Shown: positions 33,601 through 41,707, counted from the stretch's first letter. The stretch is 64,000 nt of DNA from Salininema proteolyticum (GCF_042685645.1 NZ_JBHUNX010000001.1:4092001-4156000), one strand, 5' to 3'. The notes: generated by a model not told the origin, from the letters alone. Program-made: numbers and translations.

Positions 33601-33690
33601 AACGTCGGAGAGGGCCGCTGGTTCGGCGCCCTCAACTACACCGACGGGAAGGGCGGCGTCTCCACCACCCTGGTGAACGTCCGCAACTAG
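30640..33690 (+). CDS. Secreted S8 subtilisin-like serine protease with I9, PA and Fn3-like domains
   Basis: 1016 residues. Signal peptide about 1-40 (ending TPAFAEE). An inhibitor I9 propeptide spans about 68-165 (RYIVQMETPS at its start). The catalytic triad is intact: D203 in GIIDTG, H277 in NHGTHV and S594 in GTSMSSPHIAGL. A PA domain is inserted at about 425-520, and a C-terminal Fn3-like subtilase domain with beta-rich tail extends from about 700. This order is that of cucumisin/C5a-peptidase-type proteases. Extracellular protein degradation is the likely role. Ribosome site GAAGGAG 10 nt before ATG; a T-tailed terminator follows. Confidence 0.95.
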   Translation: MGAVPTVFHRYATTRRAKLLGATAAASALTAGLIATPAFAEEPDPFGTDLTAAVDDNVAGDEEQLDSGRYIVQMETPSIIEQLTEEDPSLTRTGIDFESDEASKVQSAIDSERDGVASDYGLAQDAEYSATFNGFASYIDADEAVALSKDDRVKGLYKDEMLKVDTDASAEFLGLEGENGNAWSDRFGDPESAGEGVIIGIIDTGFWPENPSLQPLPEPRPDQDVIDAKWNGECEEGEDPDAANNVTCNNKVIGARYFDTLGEADNGFASPREEVNHGTHVMTTAAGNYETEVEMDGEPFTTVSGMAPAARTAAYKVCWRESDSCASSNSVAAIEQAVLDGVDVINFSISGSRSSVITPVALAYFNAAASGVFVSNSAGNSGPTPSTVAHNYPWTTTVAASTQERTFAGSLTFGGQTVEAGAFTSSQTWEAVSAKDALAEGADPATGRHCTSGTLDPSKVEGKAVLCDRGIAFAEMAEEVTSAGGTGFVVLNQPDSSTDLLAQVYEVPMVHVLHEDGLALEEFVRGTDGAEISVETGTGKQTAPQVADFSSAGPSNVPDGNLLTPDITAPGVQILAGYPEWANGNDYGLMQGTSMSSPHIAGLGALLKGAEEDWTPMEIKSAMMTTAYTTNNAGDPITRQGEDEPATPFDYGAGHVDPTEMFEPGLTYDSDAVDWIKYMCSIGQGQFVEGIAELCDSDDPTWASIDPWDLNSPSVKIDGLAGSVEVDRTVTNVSDKMGVYFPEIDAPEGIDISIDKRVLIVKPGETADYKLTIKSNGAENGEYAFGSLKLRDNRGHEVSSPIAVQPITAAVAAEVHLEGAEGSVELEGRSSFDGTMETEVVGLTKADEHAATLQDADGSSFDTANPAEGPHTKAFAIDTTGSELTRFATFNDQVPEGTDLDVFVYQVFDDGSAALVGSSAAGGSDEIVTLSGGGYYVVFVDFYGGPVDPVDATLNAWAVQGDEGNAGLEPSSFPVTSGGDFSNEYTWNVGEGRWFGALNYTDGKGGVSTTLVNVRN

Positions 33691-33716
33691 CCACCACTGG
33701 TGAACCCTAGAGATTC

Positions 33717-33746
33717 GGGGTCGGGCCTTCGGGCCCGGCCCCGTTT
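33717..33746 (+). terminator. Rho-independent terminator after the subtilase
   Basis: GGGGTCGGGCC-TTCG-GGCCCGGCCCC with a stable UUCG-type loop, followed by GTTTT. One of the clearest in the window. Confidence 0.9.
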
Positions 33747-33831
33747 TCCGTGCCCGGCCATAGCGGATGGCTATGACCTCCCCGCAACGGCGGGACTACC
33801 GGCCCCCCGCCCGGAGGAGCAGCCTTGGGGC

Positions 33832-34923
33832 ATGGCCACTCTCGCTGCTCCCCGCTCCCGCCCGGCCGACCTCGTCGCCAACGTCGGCCCCAACTGGTTC
33901 GCCTCCGTGATGGGGACCGGAATCATCGCCAACGCGCTCGTCTCCCTTCCCCACCTCGGCGCCTGGACCGAGGGCGCGGGAACCGCCGTGTGGGCGCTGG
34001 CGACCCTCTGGCTGCTGGTCGTCTCCGCCGCCTTCGCCGCGCACTTCGGCCTCCACCGCGAGAAGGCGCTCTCGCACCATGCCAACCCCGTCATGATGCA
34101 GTTCTACGGGGCGCCTCCCATGGCGCTCATGACCGTCGGCTACGGATTCCTGCTCTTCGCCCCGCCGCTGATCGGTTCCACCGCCGCCACGGCGGCCTCG
34201 GCCGTGCTGTGGACGCTCGGCACCATCGCGGGCCTGTGCACTACCGTCGCGGTGCCGTACCTGATGTTCACCCGCCACGACCTCGACAGGGACGCGGCCT
34301 TCGCCGGCTGGCTCATGCCCGTCGTGCCGCCCATGGTCTCGGCGGCCACCGGGGCGGCCCTGATCCCCCACCTGCCCGCCGGGCAGGCCCAGCAGACCCT
34401 CCTCGTCGCCTGCTACGCCATGTTCGGGGTGAGCCTGATGGCGACCCTGGTGATCCTGCCGCAGGTGTGGAGCCGGTTCGCGCACCACGGCATGGGAGCC
34501 GCAGCCACTGTCCCGACCATGTGGATCGTCCTGGGGCCCCTGGGGCAGTCGGTGACCGCCTCGGGCAATCTCGCCGAGTACTCCTCCGGCGTGGTCGACT
34601 CCGCTCTGTCGGGCGCGCTCACGGTCTTCTCCCTGGTCTTTGGAATCCCCGTCCTGGGCTTCGCGCTCACGTGGATCGCGGTGGCGGCCCTGACGACCCT
34701 GCACGCCCGGCGCGGCGGACTGCCCTTCGCCCTCACCTGGTGGTCCTTCACCTTCCCGGTGGGAACATGCGTGACCGGGGCGGCCTATCTGGCGAAGGCC
34801 ACGGGGCTGGCCGCGATCGACGGTCTGGCTCTGCTGCTGTACGCATTCCTGTTGGGAGCGTGGGCGACGGTGGCGTTCCGGACCGTGCGCGGCATCCGGA
34901 CCAGGGCGCTACTGGCCGGCTGA
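33832..34923 (+). CDS. TDT-family transporter (TehA/SLAC1-type anion or dicarboxylate channel)
   Basis: 363 residues from ATG 33832, about ten membrane helices. The opening VGPNWFASVMGTGIIANALV is the family signature of tellurite-resistance/dicarboxylate transporters, and GPLGQSVTA near 240 is a second conserved site. Family members move malate, sulfite or other anions; the substrate cannot be told here. Two genes away lies a LysR regulator of the kind often paired with TDT genes. The 3' end overlaps the convergent DinB-like gene by 15 nt. Confidence 0.85.
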   Translation: MATLAAPRSRPADLVANVGPNWFASVMGTGIIANALVSLPHLGAWTEGAGTAVWALATLWLLVVSAAFAAHFGLHREKALSHHANPVMMQFYGAPPMALMTVGYGFLLFAPPLIGSTAATAASAVLWTLGTIAGLCTTVAVPYLMFTRHDLDRDAAFAGWLMPVVPPMVSAATGAALIPHLPAGQAQQTLLVACYAMFGVSLMATLVILPQVWSRFAHHGMGAAATVPTMWIVLGPLGQSVTASGNLAEYSSGVVDSALSGALTVFSLVFGIPVLGFALTWIAVAALTTLHARRGGLPFALTWWSFTFPVGTCVTGAAYLAKATGLAAIDGLALLLYAFLLGAWATVAFRTVRGIRTRALLAG

Positions 34924-35493
34924 GCGCCCCAGGATCGCGGCGATCTCCTCCATCGGGGAGGCGCCGTCCGGGACCGGTTCGGCCTCCGCGAAGCCCTTCG
35001 GTCCGCGGTGGATGCTCCCCTCGGTCCGGCGGAGGAAGACCAGCGTCCGCTCCACGGCCCCGTCGGGAAGGGCGACCGCTCGGCCCGTGGCCCGCTCCAA
35101 GTCCCAGCTGTGCCCGACGAGGTCGACCAAGCGCATCTGCGCGCCGACGGACAGGGGCATCTCCCCGCCGCCGAAGCGGAAGGGCCTCTCCAGGACTCCG
35201 GGGCGGCGGAACTCCGCCAGGACTTCCCGGGCCGCGGCGCGGTAGACGGCCGCGGGGTCGACCTCCAACTCCTCCAGCGGGACGACGTCGGGAAAGGCGG
35301 TGATCCCCGCCCGTTCCCCGACGAGAAGCCCGCGGAACATGCGGTCGCCGTCGACCAGGTGGGCGACCAGATGCCGGACGGTCCATCCCTCGCACGGCGT
35401 CGCAGCACCCCACTCGTCCGCGCCTAGCGCGTCGAGAGCGCCGGCGAAGGCCTTCTGGGACCCTTCGAGTCCGCCGATGAGTTCATCGCTCAT
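34909..35493 (-). CDS. TIGR03086-type DinB/maleylpyruvate-isomerase-fold metal-binding protein
   Basis: 194 residues. TPCEGWTVRHLVAHLVDG near 32-49 gives the first metal histidine, and DLVGHSWDLERATG near 125-138 gives the second. These are the hallmarks of TIGR03086. Such proteins bind zinc or nickel and probably catalyse thiol-dependent (mycothiol) reactions. Leaderless start: TAGGAT (35500-35505) is 6 nt before the ATG. Converges on and overlaps the TDT gene end. Confidence 0.88.
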   Translation of the reverse strand: MSDELIGGLEGSQKAFAGALDALGADEWGAATPCEGWTVRHLVAHLVDGDRMFRGLLVGERAGITAFPDVVPLEELEVDPAAVYRAAAREVLAEFRRPGVLERPFRFGGGEMPLSVGAQMRLVDLVGHSWDLERATGRAVALPDGAVERTLVFLRRTEGSIHRGPKGFAEAEPVPDGASPMEEIAAILGRSAGQ

Positions 35494-35581
35494 TCCCGCA
35501 TCCTAAACCCGCCTGCGCCCCAAGGCAAGAACAGCGGATAAAGCGATGGCGGCCCGAACCCTTCGCTGCTAGAGTCCTGCC

Positions 35582-35986
35582 ATGGCACTGACATGGCAAT
35601 GCATCTGCGTGGACTGCGAAGACCCAAAGACCCTCGGCGCCTGGTGGGCCGAGTTCCTCGGATGGAGGATCACGCACGAGACCGACGAGGAAACCGTCCT
35701 CGAACCGCCGGAGGGCAGCCCCCAGGACGGCGTCTCCCCCGACATCCTCTTCCTGAAGGTCCCCGAGGGCAAAGCGGTCAAGAACCGCCTCCACCTGGAC
35801 CTCCGCCCCGACGACCAGGCCGCCGAGATCGCCCGCGCCGAACGGATGGGCGCGACCAGGGTGGACGTGGGCCAGGAGGGCGGCTCGTGGACCGTCATGG
35901 CGGACCCGGTGGGCAACGAGTTCTGCGTCCTCCGGGCCTTCACTCCCGAAGAACTGGCGTCGTTCGCCGCGAGCGAGCAGGGCTGA
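35582..35986 (+). CDS. VOC-family protein (glyoxalase/bleomycin-resistance fold)
   Basis: 134 residues. TWQCICVDCEDPKTLGAWWAEFLGW at the start and RLHLDLRPDDQAAEIARAERMGATRVDVGQEGGSWTVMADPVGNEFCVL (core) show the two beta-alpha-beta-beta-beta units. Possible metal ligands H-x-D in HLDL and E in NEF. Belongs to the small actinobacterial 'glyoxalase-like' subgroup, substrate unknown. Leaderless start: TAGAGT (35570-35575), 6 nt, ATG. Confidence 0.88.
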   Translation: MALTWQCICVDCEDPKTLGAWWAEFLGWRITHETDEETVLEPPEGSPQDGVSPDILFLKVPEGKAVKNRLHLDLRPDDQAAEIARAERMGATRVDVGQEGGSWTVMADPVGNEFCVLRAFTPEELASFAASEQG

Positions 35987-36085
35987 CCTGCCGGGAAGAC
36001 GCCCGTCCGCACGGGGCCGTCCGACCGTGCGTCGGCACCCCGAGCGGGAGGACACGGGCTCCCGTCCCGACGTTGTCCGCTCGCC

Positions 36086-36988
36086 TTATCCGTGCGTCAA
36101 CCGCGCCAGCAGGTCGGCCGCCGGTCCACGCAGCCGGGCTCCCTTGTTCCACACGGCCCGAAGCCTCCTGCTCAGATCGAGCCCCTCCACCGGCACCACC
36201 GCCAAACGCCCCGACTCCACCTCCGCCTGCACCGCCAGGGAGCTCAACACGGCCGCACCGCCTCCCTGCGCCACGGCGGCCTTGACGGCCATGGTCGACG
36301 AGAGCTCCAAGAGCGGCTCGGCCGGGGCGGCCCACTTCTCCAAGGCCTTCTCCAGCGCCGCGCGGGTACCCGATCCCGCCTCGCGGCTGATCAACGGCGT
36401 CGCCGCCAACTCCCGGGGCTGCAACGGCCTCGACCGGCGGGACCAGGGATGGCCGGGGGCGACCACGACGACCAGGTCGTCCGAGCCGATCGTCCTCGTG
36501 GAGAAGCCCCTCGGCGCCCGCGGCCCCTCGATGAAGCCGACGTCGGCGCGGCCGCCCTCGACCGCGTCGACCACGTCGTGCGAGTTCTCGACGGTCAGGG
36601 TCGCCGTCGTCTCCGGCCGGGTGCGGCGCAGCTCCGCCAGGGAGCGCGGGAGGAGGTACTCGGCGATCGTCAGGCTGGCCGACACCGCGAGGTGGGCGTC
36701 CCGTTGATCGCGGAGCGCGTCGATTCCCGCGTCCAGCACGCTCGCCGCCTCGACGACCGTCGTCGCCCACTCGACCAGGAGCGCCCCGGAGGAGGTCAGC
36801 CGCGACCCCCGCGGAGTCCGCTGCAGGAGCTGGACTCCGACGAGCCTCTCCATGGTGCGAATCCTGTGGCTGGCGGAGGGCTGGCTGATGCCCAGCTCGG
36901 CAGCCGCCGCTCCGATGCCGCCGGTGGAGCCCACTGTGGTCAGCAGTTCCAGGCTGGCCAGGTCGGGAACGCGCGGTGAGAGAGCCAT
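36086..36988 (-). CDS. LysR-family transcriptional regulator
   Basis: 300 residues. N-terminal winged helix (about 10-68) with GIGAAAAELGISQPSASHRIRTMERLVGVQLLQR, then a LysR substrate-binding domain (about 95-295) similar to CysB/CysL/YwfK proteins (LTIAEYLLPRSLAEL, TVENSHDVVDAVEGGRADVGFIEG). Leaderless start: TAGTCT (36995-37000), 6 nt, ATG. It is divergent from the CDP-polyol cassette, 291 nt away, and two genes from the TDT transporter. Either may be its target. Confidence 0.9.
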   Translation of the reverse strand: MALSPRVPDLASLELLTTVGSTGGIGAAAAELGISQPSASHRIRTMERLVGVQLLQRTPRGSRLTSSGALLVEWATTVVEAASVLDAGIDALRDQRDAHLAVSASLTIAEYLLPRSLAELRRTRPETTATLTVENSHDVVDAVEGGRADVGFIEGPRAPRGFSTRTIGSDDLVVVVAPGHPWSRRSRPLQPRELAATPLISREAGSGTRAALEKALEKWAAPAEPLLELSSTMAVKAAVAQGGGAAVLSSLAVQAEVESGRLAVVPVEGLDLSRRLRAVWNKGARLRGPAADLLARLTHG

Positions 36989-37174
36989 AGCCTAAGACTA
37001 TCCCCATTCCGCGCACGCGGATCTCGTTCCGCCCGCGGACGGAATTTCCTCGAGAATGTATCGATCCATCACCCTCCGCAATTTCCTGAGAATGGCGCCG
37101 TGAGCGCATTCTCAACGTAACGGTGCCTGGCGTCCATACGACTTGCAGCGGAAAGACCCTGCGCGGTAGGTAAA

Positions 37175-37202
37175 TTCACCTTTAATTCAATCAGTGTTAA
37201 TA
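37175..37202 (+). promoter_or_regulatory. Probable promoter of the CDP-polyol cassette
   Basis: TTCACC, 16-nt spacer, TAATAT, in an AT-rich stretch about 77 nt before the ATG of the first gene. The first gene has its own ribosome site (GAAAGGAAG). Confidence 0.5.
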
Positions 37203-37279
37203 TCAGGGATGCCGGATCTCGCCTCCCCCAGGGCCCCGGCCCCCTCGAACACCCCTATCGCCCCGAAAGGAAGACAGCG

Positions 37280-37963
37280 ATGCATACCCTTCTCCTGTTG
37301 AACGGAGGGATCGGGTCGCGTGCCGCAGCGGGCCACCCGAAGCAGTTCATAGAAATTGATGGACGCCCCATGGCCGTCTACTCCCTCATAGCGGCCGACG
37401 CCGTCGAGGAAATAACCCAGATCGTCTTCAACTATCCCCCCGGGTTCCTCGAACCGACCCAGCGCCTGGTGGAGGACTACGCCATCCGGACACCGGTCGT
37501 GTACGTGCCGGCCGGATCCACCCGCCACGAATCGGTGGCGGCCATGCTCCCGCACGCCGAGAACTCGTCGGTCATCATCCATGAATCCGCCCGGCCCATG
37601 ATCGGCGCCGACGACTTCGAGAACCTGATCGAGGCCGAGGCCGACAACGTCGGGTACATGATCCCGATCTCGTTCACCGTCGCTCCCGTCGACCCGGACT
37701 CGACCCTCGTCACCGGTTCGCTCGACCGCGACCGGCTGCGCAACGTGCAACTGCCCCAGAAGTTCTCGAAGGAGGACCTCCTGGCCGCCCATGCCGAGGC
37801 CGCCGCCAAGGGCACCCAGTTCACCGAGGACGCCACCCTGCTGGCCGCCAACGGCTTCAAGGTCGGATACATCGAAGGCGACGACAAGAACATCAAAGTG
37901 ACCACCCCGACCGATGTCAAGCTGGTCGGTTTTCTCATGGGAAGGAACACCGACAATGACTAG
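37280..37963 (+). CDS. IspD/TarI-family cytidylyltransferase, probable CDP-ribitol synthase
   Basis: 227 residues. The IspD/TarI signatures appear in diverged form: LLNGGIGSRAAAGHPKQFIEIDGRP (nucleotide loop, PKQ), GSTRHESVAAM, VIIHESARPMI and TPTDVKLV. It would transfer CMP from CTP to a polyol phosphate. I favour ribitol phosphate over methylerythritol phosphate, because the next two genes are a reductase and a CDP-glycerol-type transferase. The same pair of activities is fused in Haemophilus Bcs1. Ribosome site GAAAGGAAG. The last 8 nt overlap the next gene. The expected LAGG is NGG here, so activity deserves testing. Confidence 0.75.
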   Translation: MHTLLLLNGGIGSRAAAGHPKQFIEIDGRPMAVYSLIAADAVEEITQIVFNYPPGFLEPTQRLVEDYAIRTPVVYVPAGSTRHESVAAMLPHAENSSVIIHESARPMIGADDFENLIEAEADNVGYMIPISFTVAPVDPDSTLVTGSLDRDRLRNVQLPQKFSKEDLLAAHAEAAAKGTQFTEDATLLAANGFKVGYIEGDDKNIKVTTPTDVKLVGFLMGRNTDND

Positions 37964-38663
37964 GACCATGATGGTCACGGGGGCCTCCAAGGGCATCGGA
38001 GCCTCCACCGTTGAGAAGTTCTTCTACGGCGACAACGATGTCGACACGATCGTCCTCGTCGCCCGCGAGTCCAAGGAGTTCGACAAGCTCCAAGAGCGGC
38101 TCTCGAGCGACAACCCCCACGGCAAGAAGATCGTCCCCTTCACCGTGGACCTGGCCGACCGCGCCAAGATCGTCGGCTTCCTCCATGAGGCCATGGCCCT
38201 CGCAGGGAAGATCGACATCCTGGTCAACAACGCCGGCTACACCGCCCCTTGCGCGATCCAGCAGATCGACTTCGGCGACTTCGAGCGCACCATGCAGGTC
38301 AACGTCTACGCGCCGTTCACCATCGTGCAGGAGCTGCTGCAGCAGGGAAACCGCTTCGACCTGATCGTCAACATCGCCTCCACCGCCGGAATGGGCGGTC
38401 GCCCCGGATGGCTGACCTACGGCGCCTCCAAGGCCGCCATGATCAACATGAGCGAGGCGATGAAGGCCGAGCTGGCCATCTTCGACACGCGCGTCGTCTG
38501 CATCTCCCCCGGCCGGTGCGCCACGGACCTGCGCAGGACGCTGGCGCCCGACGAGGATCCGTCCACGATCATGCAGCCCGAACACGTCGCCGGGGTGATC
38601 GACATGCTGGCGTCCGAAGTCGGTCCCTACATCGACAGCCAGAACCTCGTGGTGCGACAGTAG
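37956..38663 (+). CDS. SDR-family oxidoreductase, probable ribulose-5-phosphate reductase
   Basis: 235 residues. TGASKGIGAS near 8-17 is the NAD(P) site, NNAG near 86, catalytic Ser in NIASTAGMG and YxxxK as YGASK near 146. The C-terminus is a normal classical SDR. Its translation is coupled to the cytidylyltransferase (8-nt overlap, AAGGA site inside that gene). By analogy with the SDR half of Bcs1 it would make ribitol 5-phosphate from ribulose 5-phosphate for CDP-ribitol. The substrate is inferred from context only. Confidence 0.75.
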   Translation: MTRTMMVTGASKGIGASTVEKFFYGDNDVDTIVLVARESKEFDKLQERLSSDNPHGKKIVPFTVDLADRAKIVGFLHEAMALAGKIDILVNNAGYTAPCAIQQIDFGDFERTMQVNVYAPFTIVQELLQQGNRFDLIVNIASTAGMGGRPGWLTYGASKAAMINMSEAMKAELAIFDTRVVCISPGRCATDLRRTLAPDEDPSTIMQPEHVAGVIDMLASEVGPYIDSQNLVVRQ

Positions 38664-38676
38664 AAAGACGACCCCT

Positions 38677-40335
38677 GTGACAGGAATTCTCAAACACCTG
38701 GGCAAGGTGCGCAAACTGACGCGGGTCCTGCTGCCGTTGGCGACCATCGCCTCGCTGCTGTTCCTGCCCGGTACGTTCGCGGCCCCGGTACTGGCGGCGG
38801 CCGCGGCGGCGCTATTCCTCAAACCCGATCCGAAGTACCGGCCCGGCAGTTACAAGGTGGGGCGGATCGTCTTCGCCCTCACGCCGCTCGTCGCCTTCGC
38901 TTCCGCGGGCGAACAGCCGCCGGCCCTCCTGTCGGCGACGATCCTCCTGGTGTACCTCGCCTTGGCGGCCGAGCCGTACATCGGCCGAGCCATGCGCATC
39001 GAGCGCTTCGACACGGCGTCACTGCCGGGTTCGGAACAGAGGGCCCTGTTCACACCTGGTTCGATGTACTACATGTCCACCGCGGTGCTTATAGCACTGC
39101 AGGTCCCGGCGTTCATTCCCGAGACCGCGCCGTTCGCTCCCGTCGCCTTGCTCGGATTCGCTCCCGCCGCGGCGGTCGCGGCGCTGAAGCTGGTCGGCCG
39201 GGAGGGTCTGCTCATCGACGACATCGACGAGCGGGCCGCCAGGACCAAGGAAGCGCTGGAGAAGGTTCGACCGTCGTTCCTGCTGTATTTCGCCGCGCCT
39301 GCCGGCACGTCCTTCCAGGTCGCCATGTGGCTGCCGCACTTGGAGAAGCTCGACGGCGACTACTTCATCCTCGTCCGCGAGGCCTGGGCCTTCAACGCGC
39401 TCCAGGAGGTCACCGACCGGCCCATCGTCTTCGCGCGCGACCTCAGCCTGGTCGACGAGGTCCTGCCCGAAGGTGCGAAGGCCGTCTTCTACGTCAACAA
39501 CGCCGCCAAGAACACGCACATGGTGCGGTTCCCGGACCTGACGCACGTCCAGCTGCTGCACGGAGACTCGGACAAGGTGTCGAGCTTCAACCCGGTGACC
39601 GCAATGTTCGACAGGATCTTCGTCGCCGGACAGGCTGGACTGGACCGCTACCCCGACAACGGTATCGACATTCCCGAGAAGAAGTTCGACATCGTCGGCC
39701 GTCCACAGGTGGCACAGCTGGACATCACGGAGCGGGCGATCTCCGAGATCGACGATCCGACGGTCCTGTACGCGCCGACCTGGGCGGGCTACTTCGAGGA
39801 CGCCAATTACAGCTCCCTGGGCATAGGCGTCGAGATGCTCAGAGAGCTGACGGCGCGGGGCACCACGGTCATCTTCCGACCGCACCCTTACACGGACAGG
39901 ATCCCCGAGACGGCGCGGCACAAGGCGGCCGTCGAGGAGTTCCTGCGGCAGGACGCGGCCGCGAGCGGGCGCCGGCACCGGTGGGGTCCGGAGGTGAACG
40001 AGGATATGACGCTCTTCGACTGCGTGGACGCCTCCGACGCTCTCATCTCGGACGTCAGCTCCGTCGTCTCCGACTGGCTTTACAGCGAAAAGCCCTTCGC
40101 CGTCGTGGACGCGCGTTTCGAAAGGGAGGACTTCCACTTGAGTTGCTCCCTGATCTACGCGGCCTATCGGATCGAGGGGGACGGATCCAATATGGAATCC
40201 GTGCTCGACGACCTGCTCGAGAAGGATCCTCTGGCCGAGGAGCGGAGAAAGGCCAAGGTTCACTACCTCGGCGACTTCCCGCCGGAGGAGTACGAACAGG
40301 CCTTCATAAACGCGGCGAACAAGTATCTGAAGTGA
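38677..40335 (+). CDS. CDP-glycerol/CDP-ribitol glycerophosphotransferase-family protein with membrane N-terminus
   Basis: 552 residues. About 1-170 is membrane (some six helices). The C-terminal 370 residues form the TagB/TagF-type GT-B transferase: LLHGDSDKV near 290, VLYAPTWAGY near 362, FRPHPYTD near 398, and SDVSSVVSDWLYSEKPFAVVD near 450, the CDP-polyol binding site. It would transfer polyol phosphate from the CDP-polyol made by the preceding two enzymes, building a teichoic-acid-like polymer at the membrane. GTG start 13 nt after the SDR stop. Ends with a strong hairpin. Confidence 0.85.
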   Translation: MTGILKHLGKVRKLTRVLLPLATIASLLFLPGTFAAPVLAAAAAALFLKPDPKYRPGSYKVGRIVFALTPLVAFASAGEQPPALLSATILLVYLALAAEPYIGRAMRIERFDTASLPGSEQRALFTPGSMYYMSTAVLIALQVPAFIPETAPFAPVALLGFAPAAAVAALKLVGREGLLIDDIDERAARTKEALEKVRPSFLLYFAAPAGTSFQVAMWLPHLEKLDGDYFILVREAWAFNALQEVTDRPIVFARDLSLVDEVLPEGAKAVFYVNNAAKNTHMVRFPDLTHVQLLHGDSDKVSSFNPVTAMFDRIFVAGQAGLDRYPDNGIDIPEKKFDIVGRPQVAQLDITERAISEIDDPTVLYAPTWAGYFEDANYSSLGIGVEMLRELTARGTTVIFRPHPYTDRIPETARHKAAVEEFLRQDAAASGRRHRWGPEVNEDMTLFDCVDASDALISDVSSVVSDWLYSEKPFAVVDARFEREDFHLSCSLIYAAYRIEGDGSNMESVLDDLLEKDPLAEERRKAKVHYLGDFPPEEYEQAFINAANKYLK

Positions 40336-40338
40336 CAG

Positions 40339-40375
40339 CGTTGGGGGCTGGAGTCATCGACTCCAGCCCCCAACG
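40339..40375. terminator. Strong bidirectional terminator hairpin
   Basis: 16-bp perfect stem CGTTGGGGGCTGGAGT with its complement around CATCG, 3 nt after the cassette stop. It also lies 58 nt past the convergent crystallin-like gene. Confidence 0.85.
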
Positions 40376-40432
40376 TCGTCCATGGTCTAATCCGTGATCG
40401 GAATAGATTGGCGACCGCTGGTCAGCGATTCA

Positions 40433-41038
40433 CTAGCCCCAGGTCAACGAGGTCGTTCGGTCGTTCATGTAGCCCATGTCGTCCATGGACTTTTTGGGGC
40501 CGGTCGATGATCCTTCCTGGTGGCTGTGCTGGTAGTGGTTGACATCGCACGTGTGGTACCCCTGGAACGAGGAGATGCGGTCGTTCCACCACGGATCAAC
40601 TTGCGTCCTGATGTCGTTTATCTGGTAGTCCCTCTTTCCGTCTACGAGACACGGGCGCGTCCCATAATGAGCCCACGTTTTACCGCCGTTGCCACCTCGG
40701 TAACGGTGTTCGTACTCCACCGAAAGCAGGTACGCGTCAGCTTTCGGCTCCACGCTGCTCTGGGTAGCGTCCATTCCGTAGTTGACGGAGTCCGCGAAGG
40801 CCTTGCTTTCGACTGCGTCTAGCGGATCCGACGGAGCGTCGGTCACAATGCCGCCCGTCGCTTCAGCGATCGACTCGGTGAAAGTTTCGTAGCAGTTGGT
40901 TTCGAGGGTGTCGAGGTTCGTAACGCAGTGGTCACCTTTAGAGGGGGAGAAGTCGCCCGTCGCCGCAGCGGCGGGGCCTGCTGAGGCGAGAGTCATCAGT
41001 CCTGCCGCGGCCAGCGTAGTGAGGAGCTTCCGTTTCAT
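40433..41038 (-). CDS. Small secreted protein with beta/gamma-crystallin-like motif
   Basis: 201 residues. Signal peptide about 1-26 (LAAAGLMTLASAGPAAAATG). The mature protein has CVTNLDTLETNCYETF and WWNDRISSFQGYHTCDVNHY. The W-N-D-R-I-S-S-F signature is the calcium-binding core of microbial beta/gamma crystallins and I36-type inhibitors. Cysteines (four in the mature part) probably pair. It could bind calcium or inhibit proteases; the function is unproven. Base composition is noticeably less GC-rich than neighbours. Its promoter and a dyad lie just upstream. Confidence 0.7.
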   Translation of the reverse strand: MKRKLLTTLAAAGLMTLASAGPAAAATGDFSPSKGDHCVTNLDTLETNCYETFTESIAEATGGIVTDAPSDPLDAVESKAFADSVNYGMDATQSSVEPKADAYLLSVEYEHRYRGGNGGKTWAHYGTRPCLVDGKRDYQINDIRTQVDPWWNDRISSFQGYHTCDVNHYQHSHQEGSSTGPKKSMDDMGYMNDRTTSLTWG

Positions 41039-41063
41039 GCCTTGCCTTTCTATGGGGGTAAAG

Positions 41064-41092
41064 TATTCTCAAACATTGTGAGAAATTTTCAA
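41064..41092 (-). promoter_or_regulatory. Promoter and overlapping dyad of the crystallin-like gene
   Basis: Minus strand TTGAAA, 17-nt spacer, AGAATA. The perfect inverted repeat TTCTCA-N7-TGAGAA (41066-41084) covers the -10 box and spacer, the position of a repressor site. The dyad is seen; repression is inference. Confidence 0.6.
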
Positions 41093-41249
41093 GACTGTGG
41101 AAACGTATCACTACGGGCACACTAGGTCAACATCATGGTTGCCGCGGTTGCCTTGTGCAACAAACACCCTGATCTACCTACACGACGGCGGCATGCAGCA
41201 GAACAGTCGCATATGGATTCGACTGGTTAGTGGCTGCTACCATCTGGAC

Positions 41250-41618
41250 ATGAACGTGAGATCATCCCTCGTCCCCCGCATACTCATAACATGCACCGGT
41301 GCCATGAACGTCGCCATGGGCATCCTCACCTACGGCACGAGCTCGGCCGGCGGCCTGATCACCTCCGGCGCCGTCCTCATCATGCTCAGCCTCCTCCACT
41401 GGCGCGTACCGCATCTGATCGTCACCAAGGACGCCCTGATATTCCCGCACCGGTGGTGGGGGTTCCGGTTCGACATACCCGAGGGTTCCCGTCTGAAGGT
41501 GAAGTACCCGAACCTCTACATCGTGGCGCCCGACGGAAGCTCCGAACGGATCCCGCCCCGCCTGCCCGGTCTGCTCAACAGGAAGGACCTGGCGGAATTG
41601 AGGACTCGCTACTCCTGA
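41250..41618 (+). CDS. Hypothetical small membrane protein with PH-like tail
   Basis: 122 residues from ATG 41250. Two hydrophobic segments (about 8-28 and 33-50), then a cytoplasmic beta-rich domain (VTKDALIFPHRWWGFRFDIPEG) resembling bacterial PH domains. TACCAT lies 6 nt before the ATG with no ribosome site, so leaderless expression is likely. The longer frame back to 41097 would be untypical in codon use. Unrecognised. Confidence 0.6.
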   Translation: MNVRSSLVPRILITCTGAMNVAMGILTYGTSSAGGLITSGAVLIMLSLLHWRVPHLIVTKDALIFPHRWWGFRFDIPEGSRLKVKYPNLYIVAPDGSSERIPPRLPGLLNRKDLAELRTRYS

Positions 41619-41707
41619 CCTACGGGCGCTTGCACCTCGCCGCCGCGAGCGCCCCACTCCGCCCAAATCCGATTGACCCCTCGGGCCCGGCCTTCGAGAA
41701 TGGCGTC

